Source of the DNA: CAVVEQ01 sp963806635
Lineage (GTDB): Bacteria; Chloroflexota; Anaerolineae; Anaerolineales; Anaerolineaceae
Assembly: GCA_963806635.1 (NCBI GenBank)
Contig: CAWDZA010000015.1
Location: forward strand, 1,302,001 to 1,366,000
Direction: 5' to 3'
Length of the DNA: 64,000 nucleotides
A program made the translations under genes and the position numbers. How positions within the stretch are numbered: the first letter of the stretch is position 1; each line of letters starts with the position of its first letter. The notes beneath the pieces are model-generated. The model was not told the DNA's origin. It saw only the letters and a list, made by a program, of their open reading frames with translations, and made no database searches. Positions 26,682-34,123 of this stretch are shown piece after piece.

Positions 26682-28081
26682 TACCAGCTTCCAGTGTCAA
26701 GGTATTTATCGATCTCCCTGGCTGCCGCCTTGGCCTGACCCATGGCGAGAATTACAGTGGCCCCACCTGTGATAATATCGCCGCCGGCAAACACGCCTTT
26801 TTTGGAAGTTTTCATCGTGGCTGGGTCCACAATAACCACCCCATCCTTCCTGGTTTCAAGTTCAGGAGTGGTCTTGGAGATCAACGGGCTCGGGCTTTGC
26901 CCGATCGCGACCACAACCACATCCGTTGGGATGCGGAAGTTGGAGCCTTCCACCGCAACCGGGCGGCGACGTCCGGAAGAGTCCGGCTCACCCAATTCAT
27001 TCCTCAGGCATTCCAGTTCGAGTACCCGCCCATTATCTCCATAAAACGCAACCGGAGAGGTTAGCAGCTGGAATTCCACACCTTCCTGCTCTGCATGTTC
27101 CACTTCTTCGATCCGCGCTGGGAGTTCGTCGCGGGAACGGCGGTAGACAATGATCGAATTACTGGCTCCCAGCCGCAGCGCTGTGCGGGCAGCATCCATG
27201 GCTGTGTTCCCCCCTCCGATGACGATCACGCGTTTTCCCCTCGCGACCGGCGTGTCGTATTCAGGGTAACGGTAAGCTTTCATCAGGTTCACTCTGGTTA
27301 AATATTCGTTGGAGGAATAAATCCCGCCCAAGTTCTCTCCGGGGATGTTTAGGAACCACGGCAGTCCTGCGCCAGTCCCCAAAAATACAGCATCGTATTC
27401 TGTTAATAGCTCATCAATGGTGGCTGATGAGCCAACTACGAAATCCCAGCGAACTTCCACCCCCAGGCTGCAGACATAATCCACTTCCCGTTTGACGATC
27501 GACTTCGGTAGGCGGAATTCCGGAATCCCATAAGATAACACTCCCCCTGCCTCGTGCAACGCTTCGAAGATAGTCACCTTGTGACCCATCCTGGCCAGGT
27601 CAGCAGCCACTGTCAAGCCCGCCGGGCCCGAGCCAACAACCGCCACCTTTTTACCGGTAGCCGGAGTTGGTGCGGGTGGTTTATTCTCCCCTGCAACCGC
27701 TTCCCAGTCAGCGACAAAACGCTCCAAACGTCCTATGGCGACCGGCTCAAATCGTTTGGAAAGCGTGCAAACCCCCTCACATTGATCCTCCTGGGGACAA
27801 ACCCTGCCGGTTATGGCAGGCAGCGCATTGGTTTGCTTGATCAGGGCAACCGCAGAAGCGAAGTCGCCCTCCGACACATATTTCAGAAACCCAGGAATAT
27901 CCACATTTACCGGGCAGCCAGGGATGCAAACAGCTTTTGGGCATGCAAGGCATCGCTTGGCTTCAGCGATCGCGTCTTCAGCTGTATAACCAAGGGGAAC
28001 TTCATTGAAATTATGGATGCGTTCTTCCGGCGGTTGTTCCGCCATGGGGATTTTGGTAGGTACAATGGTTTTGGCTGGCAT
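26681..28081 (-). CDS. nfnB: NfnB-type large subunit of NADH-dependent ferredoxin:NADP+ oxidoreductase (GltD-like)
   Basis: The protein has 466 residues. The N-terminal cysteine cluster (CLACPKAVCIPGCPVNVDIP, plus CPQEDQCEGVC) binds two 4Fe-4S centres. The FAD fold has GSGPAGLTVAADLARMGH. The NADPH fold has GGGNTAMDAARTALRLGA. The C-terminus GVFAGGDIITGGATVILAMG closes the FAD site. On its own this could be a glutamate synthase small subunit, but no large subunit is present. The partner immediately upstream is an NfnA-like protein (3-nt gap), which points to the electron-bifurcating NADPH:ferredoxin transhydrogenase of anaerobes. The older name sulfide dehydrogenase SudA applies to homologues. 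Confidence 0.85.
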   Translation of the reverse strand: MPAKTIVPTKIPMAEQPPEERIHNFNEVPLGYTAEDAIAEAKRCLACPKAVCIPGCPVNVDIPGFLKYVSEGDFASAVALIKQTNALPAITGRVCPQEDQCEGVCTLSKRFEPVAIGRLERFVADWEAVAGENKPPAPTPATGKKVAVVGSGPAGLTVAADLARMGHKVTIFEALHEAGGVLSYGIPEFRLPKSIVKREVDYVCSLGVEVRWDFVVGSSATIDELLTEYDAVFLGTGAGLPWFLNIPGENLGGIYSSNEYLTRVNLMKAYRYPEYDTPVARGKRVIVIGGGNTAMDAARTALRLGASNSIIVYRRSRDELPARIEEVEHAEQEGVEFQLLTSPVAFYGDNGRVLELECLRNELGEPDSSGRRRPVAVEGSNFRIPTDVVVVAIGQSPSPLISKTTPELETRKDGVVIVDPATMKTSKKGVFAGGDIITGGATVILAMGQAKAAAREIDKYLDTGSW

Positions 28082-28084
28082 GAA

Positions 28085-28948
28085 TTACCTCGTCGCCTCT
28101 TCGAATGCGGCATCCAGGTTGCAGATGTGGTTCTTCCAGCGTTCGACAGCGATCTTTTCCTCCGCTTTATAAAACGAGAGACGTTCGAGCAGGTTGTCCC
28201 AATCCACGCGGTGACCATCCAGTTCAGGGCCGTCAACGCAGACAAATTGTGAACCGCCGTCAACAACCACCCGACAACCACCACACATCCCGGTCCCATC
28301 GACCATGATCGTGTTCAGGCTGACTGTTGTTGGGACAGAAAAAGGGCGGGTTGTCACTGACACAAATTTCATCATGATGGCTGGTCCTATCGCCCACACC
28401 CGGGCAAGATCTTTTTCAGATTCAAGGACTTCTGCCAAAGGCTCTGTGACCAATCCCTTTCGCCCGTATGAACCATCATCTGTACAGACTATTAACTCGT
28501 CAGAAAATGCTTGTATTCGTTCCTCCCAAAAAAGCAATGATTTGGAACGGGCGCCAATAATTGAGATCACCTTGTTTCCTGCTTCTTTGAGCGCGCGGAC
28601 GATAGGGAAGAGAGGCGCAACTCCAACCCCGCCCCCCACCGCTATTACCTTGCCATAATTCGCGATTTCTGTCGGCTTGCCAAGAGGACCCACAACGTTT
28701 TCAAATCCATCCCCCACCTCCAATTTTCCCATTTGCATGGTCGACTTACCGACCTCCTGGAAGATCAAGGTGATGGTACCTGCGGATGAATCTGAATCGG
28801 CTACGGTGAGAGGAATGCGTTCACCGGTTTGATCCAGGCGGACAATGACGAATTGCCCGGGTTTAACGCGGTTCGCAACCAGAGGCGCCTCGACGACAAT
28901 CAGCTTGATTGAATCGCTTAACACCTCTTTGTGTTTGATCTGATACAT
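28085..28948 (-). CDS. nfnA: NfnA-type small subunit (FAD/NAD-binding, 2Fe-2S)
   Basis: The protein has 287 residues. The N-terminal beta barrel binds FAD (VIVRLDQTGERIPLTVAD) and the NAD domain has KVIAVGGGVGVAPLFPIVRA. The C-terminus carries the 2Fe-2S ligands DGTGMCGGCRV and FVCVDGPELDGHRVDW, as in dihydroorotate dehydrogenase electron-transfer subunits and NfnA/SudB. With NfnB it would couple NADPH oxidation to reduction of ferredoxin and NAD+, or the reverse. It is the first gene of the pair. GGAG lies 6 nt before its ATG. Confidence 0.85.
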   Translation of the reverse strand: MYQIKHKEVLSDSIKLIVVEAPLVANRVKPGQFVIVRLDQTGERIPLTVADSDSSAGTITLIFQEVGKSTMQMGKLEVGDGFENVVGPLGKPTEIANYGKVIAVGGGVGVAPLFPIVRALKEAGNKVISIIGARSKSLLFWEERIQAFSDELIVCTDDGSYGRKGLVTEPLAEVLESEKDLARVWAIGPAIMMKFVSVTTRPFSVPTTVSLNTIMVDGTGMCGGCRVVVDGGSQFVCVDGPELDGHRVDWDNLLERLSFYKAEEKIAVERWKNHICNLDAAFEEATR

Positions 28949-29445
28949 ACCATTCTCCTTCGAATTTACATTTTCATAAACAAGAAGATTTTTACAAAAT
29001 AGCTTATAGGGTAAGTGTGAATCTCACAAATACCAGGTTCATATCATCCTTGAGATTGATTATAGCTATCAGGATTAATACGAATAAATGGAAACCGGTT
29101 GAGAATTGGTGCGAGTTTACCTTTTTGTTTGATACGTAATTTTAATCGAATTTCTCGATGGGATAAGGAATGAATATCATCGATTCTTCTAAAAAGAGTC
29201 ATTTTTAGTTTGGGCATCAGCTCCAAAGAAAAGAATAAATGGATCTTTCCATCATTCGGAATAATCTCAACCGATCAAAGTAAATTGATGTTATTGCAAA
29301 GCGATTCTTGACAAAATCTTGACTTATTTTGTATTTTTCTTGCCGTTTAATTTACATATTTAGAGATAAATTCGGATAAGAAATACCCGCGACCGGGGAA
29401 AATTGAAAGCGATTGGAACAGGTTCAAAACCTTGAAACGATAAAA
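28949..29445. other. Intergenic region between nfnAB and kdp
   Basis: About 500 AT-rich bases between divergent operons. It holds an inverted repeat TGTGA-ATC-TCACA (29016-29028), about 70 bp upstream of nfnA and possibly an operator. It also holds the probable kdp promoter (29308-29337). A 60-codon minus-strand ORF (29044-29226) has no recognisable features and is not called. Confidence 0.5.
29308..29337 (+). promoter_or_regulatory. Possible kdp promoter
   Basis: TTGACA (29308-29313) and TATTTT (29332-29337) are 18 bp apart, about 110 bp before kdpF. The -10 box is weak, which suits a KdpE-activated promoter. No KdpE site could be identified. Confidence 0.4.
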
Positions 29446-29529
29446 ATGACCACGATTACAGGTATCCTTTCTTTAGGATTATTGATCTATTTATTTGTGT
29501 CACTTTTCAAACCGGAATGGTTCGGATGA
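29446..29529 (+). CDS. kdpF: KdpF, small membrane subunit of K+-ATPase
   Basis: This is a 27-residue ORF: MTTITGILSLGLLIYLFVSL followed by FKPEWFG. It is a single membrane helix followed by the F-KPE-F motif common to KdpF peptides, ending in a 4-bp ATGA overlap with kdpA. KdpF stabilises the KdpABC complex in characterised bacteria. Confidence 0.88.
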   Translation: MTTITGILSLGLLIYLFVSLFKPEWFG

Positions 29530-31247
29530 ACGAATTTCGCTGGCTTCCTTTATTAGTTTATCTCTCCATCTTACTCCTGACCGTTAAACCCCTTGGGGGA
29601 TATATCGCTCGGGTACTCGAGGGCGAGCACACTTTTTTATCTCCCGTTCTTTCTCCCGTCGAAAAGTTTATCTATCGCGTAGGTGGAATCGATACCCGTG
29701 ACGAAATGAATTGGAAAACGTACATCATCGCTGTTTTGTTTTTCAATTTTCTTGGCTTCATTTTTCTATTTATCCTGCTACAAGTTCAACACCTCCTGCC
29801 GCTCAATCCACAGTCGCTGGCGGGCGTCCACCCTTTGCTGGCATTTAATATCGCGGTCAGCTTCACCACCAACACGAATTGGCAGAGTTATGGGGGAGAA
29901 TCCACACTGAGTTACCTCACCCAGATGCTCGGTCTGGGGGTGCAGAATTTCCTTTCGGCTGCAACCGGCATCGCAGTCCTTATTGCTTTCATTCGTGGTT
30001 TGAGGAGGCCATCTTCATCCCAGCTGGGAAATTTCTGGGTAGACCTCACCAAAACCGTTCTTTACATCCTCCTCCCCCTGTCGATTCTTCTATCGCTGGT
30101 GCTGGTATCCCAGGGAGTGGTTCAATCCTTCAAACCCTACCAACAGATCAGTGTTCTCGACCCGGCATCCAACCAGAGCACCCAAAACCTTCCGCTGGGA
30201 CCGGCAGCATCGCAAATTGCGATCAAAATGCTGGGCACGAACGGGGGTGGTTTTTTTAATACGAATTCAGCCCACCCCTTTGAAAACCCGACCCCACTGA
30301 CCAATTTTCTGGAAATGCTCAGCATCCTTCTGCTGCCGGCCGCTTTGACGTATACCTTCGGCAAAATGGTCGGGGATACACGCCAGGGTTGGGCGCTGCT
30401 GATTGTGATGACGCTAATTTTTATCATTTTCGCTGGCGCAGCCATCTTCTTCGAGTCCCAGGGGAATCCGGGTTTTGCAGGTATGGGGATAGATCAGGCG
30501 CTCGGGAACATGGAAGGCAAGGAAATCCGGTTTGGGGTGCCAAATTCTGCCATCTGGGCCACCGCCACCACCGCCGCCTCCAACGGTTCAGTGAACTCCA
30601 TGCATGCCTCGTTTACACCGTTGGGGGGGCTGGTTCCCATGTGGATGATGATGCTGGGTGAGGTGATTTTCGGAGGTGTGGGATCGGGTTTATATGGAAT
30701 GCTTGCATTTGTGATGATTGCCGTTTTCGTAGCCGGATTAATGGTGGGCAGAACCCCGGAATATCTGGGGAAAAAGATCGAGATCTTCGAGATGCAGATG
30801 TCTGCCCTAGTCGTGCTCGTTCCGGTGCTTTGCGTCCTTTTTGGAGCTGCAATCGCAGTGATGAGGCCAGCCGGCCGGGCGGGCATTTTCAGCTCCGGCC
30901 CGCAGGGATTCAGCGAAGTTCTGTACGCTTTCGCCTCGGCTGGAAATAACAACGGGTCAGCATTCGCCGGACTTAATGCCAATAACGCTTTTTACGCCAT
31001 TTCCCTGGGGGTGGCCATGTTGTTTGGCAGGTATTTGCTAATTGTTGCGATCCTGGCCCTTGCCGGATCCCTGGGCAAAAAGAAAAGACTTCCTGCCAAC
31101 GAAGGCACACTGCCCACCCATAGCCCATTGTTCATAGGGTGGCTGGCGTCGGTGATCATTATTGTGGGCGCACTCAGCTTCTTGCCGGCTCTGGCGTTGG
31201 GTCCCATCGTTCAACATTTACTGCTAGGGATGGGGGTGTTTTTTTGA
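29526..31247 (+). CDS. kdpA: K+-transporting ATPase subunit A
   Basis: The start is ATG 29526, overlapping the kdpF stop; an ATG 9 nt earlier is in frame but less likely. The protein has 573 residues and about ten helices. The four selectivity-filter-like loops are visible: FTTNTNWQSYGGE, GTNGGGFFNTNSAHPFENPT, the HASFTPLGG region, and AGNNNGSAFAG. KdpA is the channel-like subunit that selects potassium and delivers it to KdpB. Confidence 0.97.
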   Translation: MNEFRWLPLLVYLSILLLTVKPLGGYIARVLEGEHTFLSPVLSPVEKFIYRVGGIDTRDEMNWKTYIIAVLFFNFLGFIFLFILLQVQHLLPLNPQSLAGVHPLLAFNIAVSFTTNTNWQSYGGESTLSYLTQMLGLGVQNFLSAATGIAVLIAFIRGLRRPSSSQLGNFWVDLTKTVLYILLPLSILLSLVLVSQGVVQSFKPYQQISVLDPASNQSTQNLPLGPAASQIAIKMLGTNGGGFFNTNSAHPFENPTPLTNFLEMLSILLLPAALTYTFGKMVGDTRQGWALLIVMTLIFIIFAGAAIFFESQGNPGFAGMGIDQALGNMEGKEIRFGVPNSAIWATATTAASNGSVNSMHASFTPLGGLVPMWMMMLGEVIFGGVGSGLYGMLAFVMIAVFVAGLMVGRTPEYLGKKIEIFEMQMSALVVLVPVLCVLFGAAIAVMRPAGRAGIFSSGPQGFSEVLYAFASAGNNNGSAFAGLNANNAFYAISLGVAMLFGRYLLIVAILALAGSLGKKKRLPANEGTLPTHSPLFIGWLASVIIIVGALSFLPALALGPIVQHLLLGMGVFF

Positions 31248-31249
31248 TC

Positions 31250-33349
31250 ATGAATTCTTCTCCATCCCGCAATTCCTGGAATAGCCGTCTGCTATCAAGG
31301 GCAGCCCTGGATGCCTTGCGGAAATTGGATCCCCGGCATCAGGTCCGTAATCCAGTCATGTTCGTCACTGAGATCGGCAGCCTGTTAACCACGATCCTCT
31401 GGATCCAAGCGTTGACAGGCAAAGGGGAAGCCCCAGCCTGGTTTATCGGCGTTATCGCCTTCTGGTTGTGGTTCACCGTCATTTTCGCCAATTTTTCAGA
31501 AGCCCTGGCAGAGGGTCGCGGAAAGGCGCAGGCTGAATCTTTGAGAAAATCGCGCCAGGATACGCCTGCAAAATTAATCACCGTTCAGACTTCTTCAGTG
31601 GAAGAAGCCCGCGGGAAAATACAGGTGGTGTCCTCGGTGTCCCTGCGCAAAGGCGATCATTACCTGGTGGAATCAGGGGATACCCTTCCGGCGGACGGAG
31701 AGATTACCGCAGGCATCGCCTCAGTGGATGAAAGCGCCATCACTGGTGAATCCGCGCCCGTCGTCCGGGAAGCAGGTGGTGACCGCTCGGCTGTGACCGG
31801 GGGAACCAGGCTGTTATCCGACTGGTTGATCGTAAGTGTTACTACTGACCCCGGCGAAGGTTTTTTGGATCAAATGATCTCCCTGGTTGAAGGCGCAAAA
31901 CGTCAGAAAACACCCAACGAGATCGCACTCAGTGTGCTCCTTTCCAGCTTCACCATCGTTTTCCTGGTGGTCTGCATCACCCTGTTGCCCTTTTCGATCT
32001 ATAGCGTCGAAGCTGCTGGGAAAGGTTCCCCGCTTACTGCAACTGTGCTTATCGCACTACTCATTTGCCTGATCCCCACCACCATCGGGGGGTTACTCTC
32101 CGCCATCGGAATCGCAGGGATGGATCGGCTCATCCAACGTAACGTGATAGCCATGTCCGGCCGGGCGGTTGAAGCCGCTGGTGATGTGGACGTTCTCCTG
32201 CTGGATAAAACCGGGACGATCACCCTGGGGAACCGCCAGGCTGTGGATTTCATCCCCGTTAAAGGTGTAGACAAATTGGAACTGGTTAAAGCCTCACAAC
32301 TGGCATCCCTCATCGATGAAACCCCAGAAGGCAGATCCATTGTGGTGCTTGCCAAGGAAAAATATGGGGTACGCGGTCAGACGATTGGCAGCAGCACAAA
32401 AGCTCCCAGCGGCATGCACTTCTTTCCCTTCACTGCCCAAACCCGAATTTCCGGCGTGAATTTCAATGGAACGCGAATTTATAAAGGCGCGCCAGATGCG
32501 ATGCTGGCATTGATCAGGGAAAATGGCAAACAGGTTCCCGCTGACCTGGTTACACAAATTGAGTTCATCGCCAACCAGGGCGGGACGCCACTCGTTGTAT
32601 CCATGAACGGTGATGCACTGGGTGTGATCTATCTCAAGGATATTGTCAAAGGCGGGATAAAGGAGCGTTTCGCCCACCTGCGGAAGATGGGGATCAAAAC
32701 CGTGATGATCACAGGCGATAACCCCCTTACAGCTGCGGCGATCGCGGCTGAAGCAGGGGTGGATGACTTTCTCGCCCAGGCCACCCCAGAAGCAAAACTA
32801 AAATTGATCCGCAAATATCAGGAGGGAGGTCGGTTGGTGGCCATGACTGGGGATGGTACAAATGACGCCCCCGCCCTGGCCCAGGCGGACGTGGCTGTGG
32901 CCATGAACACCGGAACCCAGCCTGCACGGGAGGCAGCCAACATGGTCGATCTCGATAGCAACCCAACCAAACTGATCGAGATCGTTGAAATTGGCAAACA
33001 ATTGCTGATGACGCGCGGCTCACTCACAACATTCAGCATCGCCAACGACGTCAGCAAATATTTTGTGATCATTCCGGCTGCCTTTGCCTCGACATACCCC
33101 ATTCTTGGTTCACTGAACTTCATGCACCTGTCATCGCCATTCAATGCGATCCTATCGGCTGTTATCTTCAATGCGTTGATCATCATTCTGCTCATCCCCC
33201 TGGCGTTGAAAGGGGTGCCATACAAACCCAAACCAGCCGCCCAGTTGCTTCGGGATAATCTGATGCTTTATGGTCTGGGGGGGTTGATCGCCCCATTCAT
33301 CGGTATCAAACTGATTGACATGCTCCTTTCACTGTTCCATATCACTTAG
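31250..33349 (+). CDS. kdpB: K+-transporting P-type ATPase subunit B
   Basis: The start is ATG 31250, 3 nt after the kdpA stop, giving 699 residues. The actuator-domain motif is DESAITGESAPV, the phosphorylation site is LLDKTGTITLG (Asp is phosphorylated) and the hinge motif is MTGDGTNDAPALAQADVAVA. Seven membrane helices surround these domains. It hydrolyses ATP to drive potassium import through KdpA. Nothing is missing and the sequence is intact. Confidence 0.97.
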   Translation: MNSSPSRNSWNSRLLSRAALDALRKLDPRHQVRNPVMFVTEIGSLLTTILWIQALTGKGEAPAWFIGVIAFWLWFTVIFANFSEALAEGRGKAQAESLRKSRQDTPAKLITVQTSSVEEARGKIQVVSSVSLRKGDHYLVESGDTLPADGEITAGIASVDESAITGESAPVVREAGGDRSAVTGGTRLLSDWLIVSVTTDPGEGFLDQMISLVEGAKRQKTPNEIALSVLLSSFTIVFLVVCITLLPFSIYSVEAAGKGSPLTATVLIALLICLIPTTIGGLLSAIGIAGMDRLIQRNVIAMSGRAVEAAGDVDVLLLDKTGTITLGNRQAVDFIPVKGVDKLELVKASQLASLIDETPEGRSIVVLAKEKYGVRGQTIGSSTKAPSGMHFFPFTAQTRISGVNFNGTRIYKGAPDAMLALIRENGKQVPADLVTQIEFIANQGGTPLVVSMNGDALGVIYLKDIVKGGIKERFAHLRKMGIKTVMITGDNPLTAAAIAAEAGVDDFLAQATPEAKLKLIRKYQEGGRLVAMTGDGTNDAPALAQADVAVAMNTGTQPAREAANMVDLDSNPTKLIEIVEIGKQLLMTRGSLTTFSIANDVSKYFVIIPAAFASTYPILGSLNFMHLSSPFNAILSAVIFNALIIILLIPLALKGVPYKPKPAAQLLRDNLMLYGLGGLIAPFIGIKLIDMLLSLFHIT

Positions 33350-33357
33350 GAGAACCT

Positions 33358-33531
33358 ATGAAACAACCTCAAAAGACGCGCGGATGGTTCGGTTTGGTTT
33401 CCACTCTTGCCCTGGTGGTGGTGGCTGTCACCCCAGCCACTTTTGGCATTCCAACGGCCGGCAGGGTATGGGTATTTTTGGCAGCCGTGTTTTGGATGCT
33501 TTTATGGACGACCGGAGGCTTATGGAGTTAG
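33358..33531 (+). CDS. 57-residue two-helix membrane protein between kdpB and kdpC (unrecognised)
   Basis: ATG 33358 is preceded by AGGAG at 5 nt. The ORF starts MKQPQKTRGWFGLVSTLALV, has a first hydrophobic segment at about 11-30, a short polar turn (PTAGR) and a second segment at about 37-54 rich in Trp, Phe and Leu, and stops at 33531. Its last 10 bases overlap the start of kdpC, so the two are probably translationally coupled. The N-terminal positive charges suggest both ends face the cytoplasm. I do not recognise it as a known Kdp subunit; KdpF is already present at the operon start. It may be an accessory subunit or a second stabilising peptide. Confidence 0.7.
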   Translation: MKQPQKTRGWFGLVSTLALVVVAVTPATFGIPTAGRVWVFLAAVFWMLLWTTGGLWS

Positions 33532-34118
33532 GTAAATTGTATCGACCCGCAGCGACGCTTTTTTTGATTTTCGCTGCCCTCCTGGGCATTGTGTACCCTA
33601 TCCTGATCACAGCGGTTTCCCAGGTTGCTTTTAATATTCAAGCCAATGGAAGCGTGATCTATAGAAATGGTGAGGGGGTGGGATCCTCTTTGATCGGTCA
33701 GGATTTCCACTCAGCGAAATACTTCTGGAGCAGACCTTCAGAAACCTCCAGCTCTCCGTATTCACCCTTCGATCCAGCGAAGTTGACCGGCTCAAGTGGG
33801 TCGAACCTGGGACCCCTATCGAAAACATTGATCACCGAGGTTCAGGCACGGGTGGATTACCTGCATACGCTTCTACCATTAAACAAAGATCCAATTCCGG
33901 TGGACCTGGTAACATCATCAGGCTCTGGATTAGATCCTCACATCAGCCCTGCAGCCGCTTATTACCAGATCCCCAGAGTAGCACTCGCCAGGGGAATGAG
34001 TGAAACTGATCTCACAAAGATTGTCGAAGCGCACGCGGAAAATAAATTCCTTGGATTTTTGGGGTTGTCCTACGTAAATGTTTTAGGATTGAATCTAGCC
34101 CTGGATGATATACAATAA
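33522..34118 (+). CDS. kdpC: K+-transporting ATPase subunit C
   Basis: The start is ATG 33522 (MELGKLYRPAATLFLIFAAL), inside the last codons of the small upstream ORF; GGAGG is 3 nt before it. The protein has 198 residues: one membrane helix (about 9-32), then the periplasmic-type domain with GSSLIGQDFHSAKYFWSRPS, SSGSGLDPHISPAAAYYQIP and FLGFLGLSYVNVLGLNLALD, all family hallmarks. It completes the KdpFABC pump. Confidence 0.95.
   Translation: MELGKLYRPAATLFLIFAALLGIVYPILITAVSQVAFNIQANGSVIYRNGEGVGSSLIGQDFHSAKYFWSRPSETSSSPYSPFDPAKLTGSSGSNLGPLSKTLITEVQARVDYLHTLLPLNKDPIPVDLVTSSGSGLDPHISPAAAYYQIPRVALARGMSETDLTKIVEAHAENKFLGFLGLSYVNVLGLNLALDDIQ
34089..34116 (+). promoter_or_regulatory. Internal promoter for kdpDE, leaderless arrangement
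   Basis: TTGAAT (34089-34094) and TACAAT (34111-34116) are 16 bp apart inside the end of kdpC. The kdpD ATG at 34124 lies 7 nt after the -10 box and has no Shine-Dalgarno sequence. The sensor and regulator may therefore be made from a separate constitutive leaderless mRNA. Confidence 0.5.
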
Positions 34119-34123
34119 AAATC

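Noticed and set aside
29016..29028. TGTGA-ATC-TCACA as a CRP site
   Set aside because: The CRP consensus has a 6-bp spacer, whereas here it is 3 bp, so it is kept only as an unassigned inverted repeat.
29044..29226. 60-codon minus-strand ORF between nfnA and kdpF
   Set aside because: It is AT-rich with no recognisable motif, lies in the shared promoter region of two divergent operons and has only a marginal ribosome site.
29340..29445. c-di-AMP (ydaO-type) riboswitch before kdp
   Set aside because: The leader lacks the conserved ydaO core elements; only a short AT-rich stretch with a GACCGGGG segment is present.
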